From Candidatus Omnitrophota bacterium (GTDB taxonomy: Bacteria; CAIJMQ01): a stretch of DNA of 64,000 nt. The stretch spans positions 1 through 64,000 of the forward strand of contig JAHJCU010000003.1 in assembly GCA_018812925.1 (NCBI GenBank). Reading direction: 5' to 3'. Shown one piece after another: positions 1-8,569 of the stretch. The notes beneath the pieces are model-generated. The model searched no databases. It was not told the origin of the DNA and saw only the letters and a list, made by a program, of their open reading frames with translations. Both the position numbers and the translations under genes were made by a program. Each line of letters begins with the position of its first letter. Positions within the stretch are counted from its first letter, which is position 1.

Positions 1-141
1 GAGATGGTAATGCCCGGAGATAATATTACAATGGATATAAAACTGATAGCTCCTATAGCTATGGAGAAGGGACTTAGATTTGCTATAAGAGAAGGCGGTC
101 ATACTGTAGGTGCAGGTGTTGTTAGTGAAGTGATTAAATAA
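1..141 (+). CDS. tuf: Elongation factor Tu, C-terminal fragment
   Basis: This is the last 46 codons of EF-Tu, cut by the left edge of the window. The visible residues form the final beta-barrel domain, including MPGDN near the start and the highly conserved [12 protein letters not shown] close to the stop. EF-Tu delivers aminoacyl-tRNA to the ribosome as a GTP complex. Only 11 bp separate its stop from rpsJ, the usual str-to-S10 junction in many bacteria, so the str operon probably lies just upstream. Confidence 0.95.
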   Translation, partial: EMVMPGDNITMDIKLIAPIAMEKGLRFAIREGGHTVGAGVVSEVIK

Positions 142-152
142 GGAATTAGACT

Positions 153-485
153 ATGACGAAGAAAAAAGAGAAAAACACAAATCAGCAACGAATGAAAGTG
201 AAACTCAAGGCGTACGATCATAGGATATTGGATGGATCAATTAAAGAGATTATCCGAACGGTCGAAAGGACCGGTGCTAGAATGGTAGGTCCAATTCCTT
301 TGCCTACAAAAATAGAAAAATGGACTGTTCTAAGATCTCCTCATGTAGATAAGAGATCAATGGAATCTTTCGAAATTAGAATTCATAAAAGATTATTTGA
401 GATTGTGGATCCCACAAGGAAAACTACAGACGCATTGATGAAGCTGAATCTTCCTGCTGGAGTTCATGTGGAGATAAAAATATAA
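153..485 (+). CDS. rpsJ: 30S ribosomal protein S10
   Basis: S10 is part of the 30S head and is also the NusE antitermination factor. The protein is 110 residues, slightly longer than the usual 100-105 because of an N-terminal basic stretch (residues 1-14) before the conserved core begins at [13 protein letters not shown]. The family hallmarks GPIPLPTK and the [13 protein letters not shown] region are intact. It opens the S10 operon directly behind tuf. An internal start at residue 14 (MKVKLKAYD) would give a more usual length, so the exact start is uncertain. Confidence 0.96.
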   Translation: MTKKKEKNTNQQRMKVKLKAYDHRILDGSIKEIIRTVERTGARMVGPIPLPTKIEKWTVLRSPHVDKRSMESFEIRIHKRLFEIVDPTRKTTDALMKLNLPAGVHVEIKI

Positions 486-528
486 AAAAGACTAATAGTT
501 AGGTAACCAAGCAACTCGATAAGAAAAA

Positions 529-1218
529 ATGATAGGACTAATTGGTAAAAAAGTAGGGATGACCCAAATATTTAGCGAGGAAGGCAAGGTAATTCCCGTT
601 ACTGTTATTAAAGCAGGTCCTTGCAAAGTTGTTCAAAAAAAGACAAAAGCAAAAGATGGGTATGATGCTATACAATTAGGTTTTGGAGAAGTAAAAGAAA
701 GTAGAGCGAGCAAACCTTGTATTGGCCATTTTAAAAAAATAGGGTTAAAACCAATGGAAATATTGGAAGAAATAAGGATAGAAGATTTAAGTAAATTTAA
801 AGAATGTGATGAAATTAAGGTGGACATATTCTCAAACTCCAAATTTGTAAATGTACAGGGAATAACAAAAGGCAAAGGTTTTATGGGTGTTATGAAAAGG
901 TGGGGATTTAAAGGAATGCCTGCTAGTCATGGAACGCATAGAAAACACAGACATCCTGGGTCTATTGGTCAGCATACAGATCCTGGAAGAGTATTTAAAG
1001 GTAAGAAAATGGGCGGAAAAACGGGAAATGAAAAGATTACCGTAAAAAAATTATCAGTTGCTGGGATTGACTTGGAAAAGAATATTTTGTTGGTTAAAGG
1101 TTCTGTTCCCGGATCAAGAGGTTCGGCCTTATTTATTTTTTCGGATTTGAACGTACCCGTTAATTTGCAAACAACTCAGCTACAGGCGGAGAATAAGCCT
1201 GTCTCTGTAGAAAAATAG
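529..1218 (+). CDS. rplC: 50S ribosomal protein L3
   Basis: L3 is an early-assembly 23S rRNA binder that reaches toward the peptidyl transferase centre. The 229-residue protein begins [15 protein letters not shown], the typical start. It carries the conserved central extension with [20 protein letters not shown] at about residues 127-146 and a MGGKTGNE segment further on. The last 20 or so residues (after LNVPVNLQ) form a tail beyond the family core. It is followed 20 bp later by rplD. Confidence 0.97.
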   Translation: MIGLIGKKVGMTQIFSEEGKVIPVTVIKAGPCKVVQKKTKAKDGYDAIQLGFGEVKESRASKPCIGHFKKIGLKPMEILEEIRIEDLSKFKECDEIKVDIFSNSKFVNVQGITKGKGFMGVMKRWGFKGMPASHGTHRKHRHPGSIGQHTDPGRVFKGKKMGGKTGNEKITVKKLSVAGIDLEKNILLVKGSVPGSRGSALFIFSDLNVPVNLQTTQLQAENKPVSVEK

Positions 1219-1238
1219 ATTGACGAGAGGAAATAACA

Positions 1239-1871
1239 ATGTCTGAAGTAGATGTTTATGATATGGAAGGTAAAATAGTCAAAAAGATAGAGTTGAAAGA
1301 TTCTATTTTTAACTTCCAACCAAATCTTCAATTAGTGTCTGAAGTAGTGAATATGTATTTGGCTAATATAAAAATCCATACCGCATCTACTAAAACAAAA
1401 GGTGAGATACGTGGCGGCGGGAAAAAACCTTGGAGGCAAAAAGGTACCGGCAGAGCAAGGGCGGCCTCTATTAGGTCTCCTTTATTTAGAGGCGGGGGCG
1501 TTACATTTGGTCCGCGGCCTAAAAAAGTAGTATGCCATATCCCCAAAAAGAAGAGAGGGATTGCCTTAAAATCGACTCTTTCCTTAAAGTTGCAGGAAGG
1601 AAAGATAAGAGTTGTTGAAGGCATAAATTTGGAAGAAGGGAAATCAAAAAATTTTAATGAAATCTTAAACAAAATTCAAGTTGATAATGATAAAGGCAAA
1701 AAAATGATGGTGATTATAAATTCGCCGTCAGAAACCGTTATCAAAGCGACAAGTAATTTAAAAAAAATAAGAATAAAGAATCCATTAATCCTTAATGCTC
1801 TTGACGTAATGTCTTGTGATTGGTTAATCTTGGAGCTTAATTCTTTACCTTTATTGGAAAAGAGAGTTTAA
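1239..1871 (+). CDS. rplD: 50S ribosomal protein L4
   Basis: L4 lines the exit tunnel and in some bacteria represses the S10 operon. The 210-residue product has the expected long loop: TKGEIRGGGKKPWRQKGTGR at about residues 53-72, followed by the R-SPLFRGGGVTFGP element. An AGAGGA-like Shine-Dalgarno lies about 8 bp before the ATG. The stop is 3 bp before the rplW start, so translation is probably coupled. Confidence 0.97.
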   Translation: MSEVDVYDMEGKIVKKIELKDSIFNFQPNLQLVSEVVNMYLANIKIHTASTKTKGEIRGGGKKPWRQKGTGRARAASIRSPLFRGGGVTFGPRPKKVVCHIPKKKRGIALKSTLSLKLQEGKIRVVEGINLEEGKSKNFNEILNKIQVDNDKGKKMMVIINSPSETVIKATSNLKKIRIKNPLILNALDVMSCDWLILELNSLPLLEKRV

Positions 1872-1874
1872 AAA

Positions 1875-2165
1875 ATGATAGCCGAACCAATTAAAATTAT
1901 CAGAGAACCAGTAATAACGGAACAAACGACAGCCAGGATGGAATCTGATAATAAATATTCTTTTAGAGTTGACCCCAGAGCTAACAAAAGCGCAATTAAG
2001 CGGGCAGTTGAGCAAATGTTTAACGTAAAGGTAGTAAAAATTAATACTAAAGTAAGAAAGTCGAAACCTCGTAAAGTCAGGTTAAGACAAGAAGGCAGAA
2101 CACCGTTTTGGAAGGAAGCAATAGTTACTTTAAAGAAAGGACAATCAATAGATATATTGGGTTAA
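1875..2165 (+). CDS. rplW: 50S ribosomal protein L23
   Basis: L23 sits at the polypeptide exit site, where trigger factor and SRP dock. The protein is 96 residues, normal for the family. It has the PVITEQTT start motif (canonical P-TEK/Q), the YSFRVDPRANKSAIKRAVE core and the C-terminal WKEAIVTLKKGQ strand. It is almost contiguous with rplD. A 64-bp gap containing a perfect palindrome follows before rplB. Confidence 0.96.
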   Translation: MIAEPIKIIREPVITEQTTARMESDNKYSFRVDPRANKSAIKRAVEQMFNVKVVKINTKVRKSKPRKVRLRQEGRTPFWKEAIVTLKKGQSIDILG

Positions 2166-2187
2166 ATATAAAAATAGTTGATAGTCT

Positions 2188-2209
2188 ATAGTTTATAGCT
2201 ATAAACTAT
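2188..2209. repeat. 22-bp perfect palindrome between rplW and rplB
   Basis: The sequence is an 11-bp arm (ATAGTTTATAG) followed by its exact reverse complement, inside an AT-rich gap that also holds the words TAGTTGATAG. Related words occur near 16515-16545 and 27946-27965, so it appears to belong to a dispersed filler family rather than being a terminator: there is no T-run and the operon continues. It could fold into an RNA hairpin upstream of rplB. Confidence 0.7.
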
Positions 2210-2229
2210 TCAAACAAAGCGAGATACAC

Positions 2230-3045
2230 ATGGGATTGAAAACACATAAACCAGTTACTCCAGGTCAAAGGAATATGGTCAGTCAAACCTTTGAGGACTT
2301 GACGAAAAAGTCACCGGAGAAGAGCCTGACAAAAGGACACGTAAGAAGAGCAGGGAGGTCTCGCCAAGGCAGTATAACGGTTAGAAGAAAAGGTGGGGGA
2401 TGTAAACGTCGTTATAGAATAATAGATTTCAGCATGAAAAAAGAAGGAGTAAAAGGAAAAGTCTCAAGTATAGAATATGATCCTAATCGAACTGGTCGTA
2501 TTGCATTAATAAAATATATAGATGGCGATAAGAGATATATAATAGCTTCTGCGGGTTTGAAAGTTGGCGATGAAATATCAAATGGGGAAAATGCTAATTT
2601 AACGAGTGGTAGTTCTCTGCCATTAAAGAATATTCCCGTTGGAACGCTTATATATAATATCCAATTGAACAAAGACAAGAGTGCTCAAATGGTAAGAGCC
2701 GCAGGAACATATGCGCAAATTTTAGCTAAGGAAGGTGATTTTGCTAATGTAAAATTGCCGTCGGGAGAAGTAAGAAAATTTAGAATAGATTGCAAAGCAT
2801 GTATTGGGCAAGTAGGGAATATTGAACATTCTTCCATTAGGATAGGCAAAGCTGGTAGAAATCGACATTTAGGAAAAAGACCCCGAGTTAGAGGTGTTGC
2901 AATGAATCCGATAGACCATCCTCTTGGTGGTGGTGAGGGAAGAAGTTCCGGCGGAAGGCATCCTTGTTCTCCTTGGGGCAAACTTGAAAAGAAAACGCGC
3001 ACAAAGAAGCTTTCAAATAAATATATAGTAAAAAGAAGGAAATAA
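2230..3045 (+). CDS. rplB: 50S ribosomal protein L2
   Basis: L2 is needed for subunit association and peptidyl transferase assembly. The 271-residue protein (family about 275) has the usual layout: a basic N-terminus, an OB-fold/SH3 core with HVRRAGRSRQGSITVRRKGG, and the C-terminal MNPIDHPLGGGEGRSSGGRH segment at about residues 222-241, which includes the conserved histidine near the active centre. Its stop is 3 bp before rpsS. Confidence 0.97.
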   Translation: MGLKTHKPVTPGQRNMVSQTFEDLTKKSPEKSLTKGHVRRAGRSRQGSITVRRKGGGCKRRYRIIDFSMKKEGVKGKVSSIEYDPNRTGRIALIKYIDGDKRYIIASAGLKVGDEISNGENANLTSGSSLPLKNIPVGTLIYNIQLNKDKSAQMVRAAGTYAQILAKEGDFANVKLPSGEVRKFRIDCKACIGQVGNIEHSSIRIGKAGRNRHLGKRPRVRGVAMNPIDHPLGGGEGRSSGGRHPCSPWGKLEKKTRTKKLSNKYIVKRRK

Positions 3046-3048
3046 AAA

Positions 3049-3333
3049 ATGGGTAGATCAGTAAAAAAAGGTGCTTTTGTAGACTTGAAATTGGTTGCTA
3101 AAATAGAAAAAGCGAAGAGAGAGAACAGCAGAAAGCCAATTAAGACATGGAGCAGGAGTTCTATGCTTACCCCTGACTTTGTAGGGTTGACTCTTTCTGT
3201 TCATAATGGTAGAACCTTCGTCAATCTTTATGTTACGGAAAATATGGTAGGTTATAAAGTTGGAGAGTTTGTTCATACCAGAACTTTTAGAGCTCACGGC
3301 GCACATACTGAAAAATCCGCGACGACAACATAG
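3049..3333 (+). CDS. rpsS: 30S ribosomal protein S19
   Basis: S19 forms a complex with S13 in the 30S head. Its 94 residues show the N-terminal [12 protein letters not shown], the central [16 protein letters not shown] and the C-terminal [13 protein letters not shown], all diagnostic. Start spacing and length are canonical. A 50-bp gap follows before rplV. Confidence 0.97.
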   Translation: MGRSVKKGAFVDLKLVAKIEKAKRENSRKPIKTWSRSSMLTPDFVGLTLSVHNGRTFVNLYVTENMVGYKVGEFVHTRTFRAHGAHTEKSATTT

Positions 3334-3383
3334 TTATCCACCATTAATTTGCTAATGATGTTTAAATTGAGAGGGAATTTTTA

Positions 3384-3782
3384 GTGATTGGAAAAGCAGT
3401 ATTAAGTTTTGTTAAAATATCGCCCATAAAACTGAAGGAAGTTGCTTCTTTGATTAGAGGCAAAGAAGCGAATAAATCCTTGGTGGTATTACAATTTACA
3501 AATAAAAAAGGAGCGGGGATTTTAGGAAAAGTTTTAAAAAGCGCTATCGCTAACGTTTTACAAAAAGAAAGTTCTATAGATGAGGATTCTCTTATTGTAA
3601 AAGAAGTGAGGGTTGATGAAGGTTCAAGAGGGAAGAGAATAAGCTTTGCTGCGAGAGGCGGAGCTTCAGTTATCAAGAAAAGAACATCGCATGTAACGAT
3701 AGTTGTAGAAGGTAAACCTAAAATAAAAGAAAGCAAGAAGAAAAAGACAGTAAAGGATAAAGTAAAAGGTAAACCCCGTTAG
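3384..3782 (+). CDS. rplV: 50S ribosomal protein L22
   Basis: L22 lines the exit tunnel. A GTG start is chosen because it gives the expected N-terminus (IGKAVLSFVKISPIKLKE) and lies 8-10 bp after a GAGAGGG Shine-Dalgarno at 3369-3375. The core is normal, with the VDEGSRGKRISFAARGGAS region at residues 76-94 and then KKRTSHVTIVVEG. The last 20 residues are a Lys-rich tail. The stop codon lies inside the left arm of a hairpin described separately. Confidence 0.95.
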   Translation: MIGKAVLSFVKISPIKLKEVASLIRGKEANKSLVVLQFTNKKGAGILGKVLKSAIANVLQKESSIDEDSLIVKEVRVDEGSRGKRISFAARGGASVIKKRTSHVTIVVEGKPKIKESKKKKTVKDKVKGKPR

Positions 3783-3893
3783 AGATTAACGGGGAAATTT
3801 TGTATTTATGTTATTCAAAACAAAAAATATGGTAGACATTATCGAAAAATTGCGGTTGCCACAGATACAATGGCAACCTATCTCTAAACGGGG
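3774..3893 (+). promoter_or_regulatory. Possible two-state RNA structure between rplV and rpsC
   Basis: Three pairings can be read directly. The segment CCCCGTTA (3774-3781) pairs perfectly with TAACGGGG (3787-3794). GGTTGCCA (3854-3861) pairs perfectly with TGGCAACC (3871-3878). Alternatively CCCCGTTAGAGAT (3774-3786) pairs along 13 positions with ATCTCTAAACGGGG (3880-3893), leaving one bulged A. The distal arm ends in GGGG, 9 bp before the rpsC ATG, where its Shine-Dalgarno should be. The first and third pairings exclude each other, so the region could expose or hide the rpsC start. The function is inferred. Confidence 0.45.
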
Positions 3894-3902
3894 TAAATAA
3901 AT

Positions 3903-4703
3903 ATGGGTCAAAAAGTTAATCCTAAAGGTTTTCGCGTTGGTGTCACAATAGATTGGGAATCTAAATGGTATGCTGATAAAGATTATTCGAAATTGTTGCA
4001 TGAAGATATAAAAATAAGAAGTTTGATAAAAGATAAATTAAAATTTGCCGGTGTTCCCAAGATTGAGATTGGCAGACTTTCCGAACAGGTTGTAATTGAT
4101 GTGTTTACCGCAAAACCAGGTATAGTAATTGGGAGAGGTGGAACGGAAGTAGATAAATTAAGAGGTCAGATACAAGGATTGGTAAACAACAAAGAAGTCG
4201 TATTAAACATCAAAGAGGTAAGAGATGTTAATACGAACGCTCAATTGATAGCGGAAAATGTAGCTTTGCAATTAGAGAAGAGAATACCTCACAGAAGAGC
4301 TATGAAAAGAGCTATTAGTCAGGCGATGGACTCTGGCGCTAAAGGAATAAAAATTAAATGTAAGGGTAGGTTGGGTGGTAATGAGATAGCCAGAGACGAA
4401 GAGTATAAAGAAGGAAAAGTTCCGCTTCACACAATAAGAGCTATTATCGATTATGGTTTTATTGAGGCAAAGACAATGTTTGGAACTATAGGTGTTAAAG
4501 TGTGGGTATATAAAGGGGATATTTTAAAAATTAAAACTGACCAAGCTACTGAAAGTAAAGAGTCTTCTGAGAATAAAGGGATTGTTGATGCTTCCGTTAC
4601 TGAAAAAAAAATTGTAAGCAGGCAAAAATCTCGCTTTCCAAAACAAAAAGTAAACAAAAGTAAAAACGTCAAAGAAAAAATCGACAAAGCTGGGGGAAAA
4701 TAA
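3903..4703 (+). CDS. rpsC: 30S ribosomal protein S3 with long charged C-terminus
   Basis: S3 binds mRNA at the 30S entry site. Residues 1-215 contain the KH domain ([16 protein letters not shown], about 78-93) and the C-terminal S3 fold ending near [11 protein letters not shown]. The protein is 266 residues against a usual 210-235; the extra 45 or so residues are rich in Lys, Ser and Glu. It is preceded by a 120-bp gap with alternative hairpins, unusual inside this tightly packed operon, and ends 3 bp before rplP. Confidence 0.96.
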   Translation: MGQKVNPKGFRVGVTIDWESKWYADKDYSKLLHEDIKIRSLIKDKLKFAGVPKIEIGRLSEQVVIDVFTAKPGIVIGRGGTEVDKLRGQIQGLVNNKEVVLNIKEVRDVNTNAQLIAENVALQLEKRIPHRRAMKRAISQAMDSGAKGIKIKCKGRLGGNEIARDEEYKEGKVPLHTIRAIIDYGFIEAKTMFGTIGVKVWVYKGDILKIKTDQATESKESSENKGIVDASVTEKKIVSRQKSRFPKQKVNKSKNVKEKIDKAGGK

Positions 4704-4706
4704 TCC

Positions 4707-5135
4707 ATGCCTCTTATTCCTAAAAGAATCAAATATAGAAAAAGACATAAAGGTCGCATAAAAGGTAAGAGTTCAAGGGGAACTGTGTTGACGCATGGCG
4801 AATATGGAATTAAAGCTGTTGAGGTGGGCATAATCACTTCTCAACAAATGGAAGCTGCAAGGTTGGCGATAGCTCGAACTATTAAGAAGGGTGGCAAAAT
4901 ATTTTTTAAAATTTCAACGGATAAGCCGATTACAAAGAAACCGTTGGAAACAAGAATGGGAAAGGGAAAAGGAGAAGTTGCAATGTGGGTTGCTCCGATT
5001 CAACCGGGCAGAATAATACTGGAAATTGAAGGAATTTCTGAAGATATTGCAATGAAAGCTTTAAAAGTTGCTTGTGATAAGTTGCCATTTCAGACGAAAA
5101 TAATTTCTCGTCATAAACTTGGAGTTGCACAATGA
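4707..5135 (+). CDS. rplP: 50S ribosomal protein L16
   Basis: L16 organises the A-site of the 50S subunit. At 142 residues it is of normal length and begins MPLIPKRIKYRKRHKGR. The ITSQQMEAARLAIAR helix and the TRMGKGKG turn (about residues 88-95) are intact. The ATGA overlap with rpmC at the 3' end points to translational coupling. Confidence 0.97.
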   Translation: MPLIPKRIKYRKRHKGRIKGKSSRGTVLTHGEYGIKAVEVGIITSQQMEAARLAIARTIKKGGKIFFKISTDKPITKKPLETRMGKGKGEVAMWVAPIQPGRIILEIEGISEDIAMKALKVACDKLPFQTKIISRHKLGVAQ

Positions 5136-5344
5136 AGAAGGTAGAATTTGAACAGTATTCTAACGAAGAATTACTCTCGAAAAGAAATTCTTTCTATACA
5201 GAGCTTTTTAATTTAAGAACTCAACTTATTACAGGACAATTAGGAAATATGAAAAAGGTAAAAGAAAGAAAAAAAGATATTGCTCGTATATATACAATAC
5301 TAAAAGAAAGACAATTAAAAAATGAGAAAACAAAGACAAGGTAA
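5132..5344 (+). CDS. rpmC: 50S ribosomal protein L29
   Basis: L29 is a small two-helix protein at the tunnel exit. The 70-residue product shows the expected L29 pattern: SNEELLSKRNSFYTELFNLR, then TGQLGNMKKVKERKKDIARI. Its start overlaps the rplP stop by 4 bp, and its 3' end overlaps the assigned rpsQ start by 23 bp. Confidence 0.95.
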   Translation: MKKVEFEQYSNEELLSKRNSFYTELFNLRTQLITGQLGNMKKVKERKKDIARIYTILKERQLKNEKTKTR

Positions 5345-5633
5345 GGTTATATCTGATAAGATGCAGTTCACAGTTATTGTGGAAACGGTTAGTTTAGTGT
5401 CTCATCCTATGTATAAAAAGACGCTAAAGAGAAAAAGTAAATTTGTAGCTCATAATTCTGAAAATAAGGCAAAATTAGGCAACATAGTCAGAATAGTGGA
5501 AACAAAACCTTTATCAAAAACCAAACGATGGAAAGTGGTCGAAATTATAAAGGCCGATGGGTCTACATTAGGAACTGCTCTTCAGAAAAAGACTTTTAAA
5601 CTCAAGAAATCAAAGAAGAAAGGTGCGAAATGA
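5322..5633 (+). CDS. rpsQ: 30S ribosomal protein S17
   Basis: S17 binds 16S rRNA early in 30S assembly. The OB-fold core is present: [20 protein letters not shown] at the N-terminus and [18 protein letters not shown] further on (canonical E-RPLSKTK). A Lys-rich C-terminal tail of about 20 residues follows, making 103 residues against a usual 80-90. The chosen ATG overlaps the rpmC end by 23 bp; the only later in-frame Met falls inside the conserved SDKM motif, so this start is required. Confidence 0.94.
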   Translation: MRKQRQGKVISDKMQFTVIVETVSLVSHPMYKKTLKRKSKFVAHNSENKAKLGNIVRIVETKPLSKTKRWKVVEIIKADGSTLGTALQKKTFKLKKSKKKGAK

Positions 5634-5995
5634 TTGGTTTAGCCTCGAGATTAGATGTTGCAGACAATACCGGCGCAAAAAAAGTTTATTGTTTTCAGGT
5701 ATTAAGTGGTAAAAAGAAATTTGCTACTGTTGGCGATATTATAACAGCGTCGGTAAAAGAAATAAGTGTTGGCGGTAGTATTAAAAAAGGCGAAGTTGTA
5801 AGAGCCGTTGTTGTAAGAGTAAAAAAAGAAATAAGACGAAATGACGGGACATATATAAGATTTGACAGAAATTCGGTAGTGTTGATTGATAAAACTAATA
5901 ACCCAATAGGGACACGTATTTTTGGCCCTATTCCTAGAGAATTGAGAGATAAAAATTTTGCAAAAATAGTATCTCTTGCTCCCGAAGTGGTATAA
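5630..5995 (+). CDS. rplN: 50S ribosomal protein L14
   Basis: L14 lies at the subunit interface. The 121-residue sequence matches the family along its full length, from [18 protein letters not shown] through [17 protein letters not shown] and [11 protein letters not shown] to [20 protein letters not shown]. It overlaps the rpsQ stop by ATGA. Confidence 0.98.
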   Translation: MIGLASRLDVADNTGAKKVYCFQVLSGKKKFATVGDIITASVKEISVGGSIKKGEVVRAVVVRVKKEIRRNDGTYIRFDRNSVVLIDKTNNPIGTRIFGPIPRELRDKNFAKIVSLAPEVV

Positions 5996-6010
5996 ATCAA
6001 AGAGAAAAAT

Positions 6011-6334
6011 ATGAGTATTTCTATTAAAAAAGGCGATACTGTTCTTGTGATATCCGGCAAAGATAAAGGTAAGACTGCCAAGGTTAAGGTGGTGTTGTCT
6101 AACAAAAATAAAGTAGTTTTAGAACGTATAAATATTGCTAAAAGACATACTAAACCTTCGCGAAAAAACGCTCAAGGAGGAGTTGTAGAGTTAGAGAAGT
6201 CAATTAACTGTTCTAATGTAATGATTTATTGCCAGAGATGCACAAAAGGCGTAAGAATCGGCGTAAAAGTGTTAAAAGACGGTGCCAAAAGCCGTTTCTG
6301 TAAAAAGTGTGGTGAAATAATAGAAAAAGGATAG
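6011..6334 (+). CDS. rplX: 50S ribosomal protein L24 with zinc-ribbon tail
   Basis: L24 initiates 50S assembly. The KOW motif (KKGDTVLVISGKDKGKTAKV) is at residues 6-25, followed by INIAKRHTKPS. The C-terminal half contains two Cys-x-x-Cys pairs (CQRC at about 75, CKKC at about 98), a zinc-ribbon arrangement seen in part of the bacterial L24 family. The length of 107 is normal. Confidence 0.96.
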   Translation: MSISIKKGDTVLVISGKDKGKTAKVKVVLSNKNKVVLERINIAKRHTKPSRKNAQGGVVELEKSINCSNVMIYCQRCTKGVRIGVKVLKDGAKSRFCKKCGEIIEKG

Positions 6335-6337
6335 CTT

Positions 6338-6357
6338 TGTCTTTTTATCCAAAGACA
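6338..6357 (+). other. Small hairpin between rplX and rplE
   Basis: TGTCTTT (6338-6344) and AAAGACA (6351-6357) form a 7-bp stem with a 6-nt loop. No T-run follows, and the operon continues with rplE 16 bp later, so it is not a classical terminator. It may be an RNA processing or stability element; no function is shown. Confidence 0.4.
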
Positions 6358-6372
6358 TGGAGTTAAATAGAA

Positions 6373-6933
6373 ATGACAGAAGAAAAATATGTTCCCAGGT
6401 TAAAAGATAAGTATATAGGAGAAGTTGTCCCATATATGATGAAGAAGTTTAAATATACTAATTTATTGCAGGTTCCCAAAATAAAGGCGATAGTCATAAA
6501 TATGGGGGTTGGGGAAGCCAAAGATGACAAGAAATTCTTAGACGAAGCGTTAAAACTTCTTTCAATAATAAGTGGGCAGAAACCGGTTGTTACCGTAGCT
6601 AAAATATCAGTTTCGGGTTTTAAACTAAGACAAGGAAAACCTATAGGGTGCAAAGTTACTTTGAGGAAAAACAATATGTATGAATTTTTAGATAGGCTTA
6701 TTTCTTTTGTCCTGCCTCGTATAAGAGATTTTAGGGGTGTTAATCCCAATTCTTTTGATGGAAGAGGGAACTATTCTATGGGAATGCAAGAGCAACAAGT
6801 TTTTCCAGAAATAGCTCACGAACAAATTCCTCATGTTATGGGAATGGATATTTGTTTTGTGACTACGGCAAAAACAAATGAAGAAGGATATGCGTTATTA
6901 GAATCTTTTGGAATGCCGTTTAGAAAAGATTAA
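6373..6933 (+). CDS. rplE: 50S ribosomal protein L5
   Basis: L5 holds 5S rRNA and contacts the P-site tRNA. The 186-residue product carries the conserved N-terminal segment with [17 protein letters not shown] (about residues 36-52), [20 protein letters not shown], and the C-terminal [18 protein letters not shown]. It ends 13 bp before rpsN. Confidence 0.97.
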   Translation: MTEEKYVPRLKDKYIGEVVPYMMKKFKYTNLLQVPKIKAIVINMGVGEAKDDKKFLDEALKLLSIISGQKPVVTVAKISVSGFKLRQGKPIGCKVTLRKNNMYEFLDRLISFVLPRIRDFRGVNPNSFDGRGNYSMGMQEQQVFPEIAHEQIPHVMGMDICFVTTAKTNEEGYALLESFGMPFRKD

Positions 6934-6946
6934 AAATTAAAATAAT

Positions 6947-7132
6947 ATGGCAAGGAAAGCGTTAATAGAAAAGACAAAAAATAAGAGTAAATTTAAGGTT
7001 CGTTCTTATAATCGTTGTCAATTATGTGGAAGACCCAGAGCTTTTATAAGAAAATTTGGTCTTTGCAGGATATGTTTCCGAAATTTAGCTCACAAGGGAC
7101 AAGTTCCTGGAGTGACTAAATCTAGTTGGTAA
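6947..7132 (+). CDS. rpsN: 30S ribosomal protein S14, zinc type
   Basis: This is the short (61-residue) zinc-binding form of S14 in the 30S head. Four cysteines in a CxxC...CxxC pattern (CQLC at about 24, CRIC at about 40) bind zinc. The [20 protein letters not shown] and PGVTKSSW motifs are family-defining. Its position between rplE and rpsH is the canonical spc order. Confidence 0.98.
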   Translation: MARKALIEKTKNKSKFKVRSYNRCQLCGRPRAFIRKFGLCRICFRNLAHKGQVPGVTKSSW

Positions 7133-7187
7133 ACAACGGACTATATTAATTATTACCTTAATTTTTAATATGTGTTAAGGAGAAAAT

Positions 7188-7580
7188 ATGAGTATAACTG
7201 ATCCAATAGCAGATTTTATAGTTGCTTTAAAAAATGCTTCTTTGTCACGCAGAGCTGAAATAGTTATTACTTTTTCTAACATGAAGATGGATATTTTAGA
7301 AGTGCTTAAGAAAGAAGGATTCATAGAGGATTACGCTAGCAAAAAAGAAGGCAAAAAAAGCAATATAACAATAAAATTAAAATATTTCGGCAGTGAGTCG
7401 GCTATCAGAGATGCAAAAAGAGTAAGCAAAATAAGCAAAAAAGTTTATGTTGGAAAAGACACTATGCCTTTAAGAGAGGGAAATAGAATATGGGTTGTGT
7501 CAACATCTAAAGGAATAATGACGTCGGATGAATGCAAAACAAAAGGCATTGGTGGAGAAATCTTGTGTTACGTAGAATAG
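7188..7580 (+). CDS. rpsH: 30S ribosomal protein S8
   Basis: S8 is a primary 16S rRNA binder and the spc-operon repressor in enterics. The 130-residue protein begins MSITDPIADFIVALKNAS and ends near GIMTSDECKTKGIGGEILC (canonical T-x-(D/E)-A-(R/K)-x-x-G-x-GGE), with Cys in place of the usual Ala. A strong AAGGAG Shine-Dalgarno lies at about 7176-7181. Confidence 0.97.
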   Translation: MSITDPIADFIVALKNASLSRRAEIVITFSNMKMDILEVLKKEGFIEDYASKKEGKKSNITIKLKYFGSESAIRDAKRVSKISKKVYVGKDTMPLREGNRIWVVSTSKGIMTSDECKTKGIGGEILCYVE

Positions 7581-7591
7581 GAGAGTGAATA

Positions 7592-8155
7592 ATGTCACGA
7601 ATTGGTAAAATGCCAGTTGCTATACCTAATAATGTTAAAGTAGAAATTAATCAAAACATTGTTTCGGTTGAAGGTCCAAAAGGCAAATTGTCTGAAAAGT
7701 TTTCTCCCTTAATGGATATTGCAAGAGACAAGGAAGAAATTATTGTCAAACGTTCTTCGGATGAAAAATTCAATCGCGCTCTTCATGGAACCACGCGAGC
7801 TTTAATTGCTAATATGATAAAAGGGGTTTCTGATGGGTTCCAAAAAGAACTGGAGATAATAGGGGTTGGTTATTCTGCCAAGATGGAAGGCAAGAAATTA
7901 GTTATGAAACTCGGTTTTTCTCATCTGGTTGAGTATGTGCCATCGGATATAGTTAAATTGGAAGTGAAAAAAACAAAGAATTTTGAAGTGATTATAAGTA
8001 GTCCAAGTAAGCAGGAAGTAGGTCAGGCGGCCTGCGAAATTCGTAAGTTTTGTCCGCCTAATGCTTATAAAGGTAAGGGAATAAGATACAAAGGGGAATA
8101 CATAAAATTAAAACCAGGTAAGACCGCGGCAACAGGGGCGGCTGGCGCAGCATAA
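7592..8155 (+). CDS. rplF: 50S ribosomal protein L6
   Basis: L6 lies near the factor-binding site. It has the two alpha/beta repeats of the family: VEINQNIVSVEGPKGKLSEK at residues 17-36, and the C-terminal EIRKFCPPNAYKGKGIRYKG with its KGKGI(R/K)Y signature. The tail ends in an Ala/Gly-rich stretch (TAATGAAGAA). Its 187 residues are close to the norm of about 178. Confidence 0.97.
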   Translation: MSRIGKMPVAIPNNVKVEINQNIVSVEGPKGKLSEKFSPLMDIARDKEEIIVKRSSDEKFNRALHGTTRALIANMIKGVSDGFQKELEIIGVGYSAKMEGKKLVMKLGFSHLVEYVPSDIVKLEVKKTKNFEVIISSPSKQEVGQAACEIRKFCPPNAYKGKGIRYKGEYIKLKPGKTAATGAAGAA

Positions 8156-8184
8156 AAAGGCAGAAACAATATCTGAAGAATATT

Positions 8185-8550
8185 ATGAGTAGAGAACTTA
8201 AAGAAAAACGTATAAAGAGAGAAAGAAGACATAGGAAAACAAGAGCAAAAATACACGGGACTTCTCTATGTCCTCGAATATGTATTTTTAGAAGCAATAA
8301 GAATATATATGTTAATATGATAGACGATGAGAATAATAAGGTCCTGATGACTTTCTCTTCTCTTTCTAAAGAATGTAAAGAAGGGAAAATTAATGGCTCC
8401 AATGTTAAGGCTGCTGTGTTTGTCGGAGAATTAGCAGGTAAAAAAGCCATAGAAAAAGGCATTAAAAAAGGCATTTTTGACAGGAGCGGATATCGATATC
8501 ATGGAAGAGTAAAAGCTGTGGCTGAAGGTTTAAAGAAAGCCGGGATATAA
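8185..8550 (+). CDS. rplR: 50S ribosomal protein L18
   Basis: L18 binds 5S rRNA together with L5. The 121 residues contain the family core: RHRKTRAKIHGTSLCPRICI (canonical RP-L-V-RS), AAVFVGELAGKKAIEKGI and the C-terminal FDRSGYRYHGRVKAVAEG. It sits between rplF and rpsE as expected. Confidence 0.97.
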   Translation: MSRELKEKRIKRERRHRKTRAKIHGTSLCPRICIFRSNKNIYVNMIDDENNKVLMTFSSLSKECKEGKINGSNVKAAVFVGELAGKKAIEKGIKKGIFDRSGYRYHGRVKAVAEGLKKAGI

Positions 8551-8569
8551 ATAGAACAAGCGAGGAATT

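Noticed and set aside
3774-3800. Rho-independent terminator after rplV
   Set aside because: The 8-bp GC stem is followed by AAATTTTG, not a clean T-run, and the operon continues for another 11 kb. An alternative pairing with the rpsC leader fits better.
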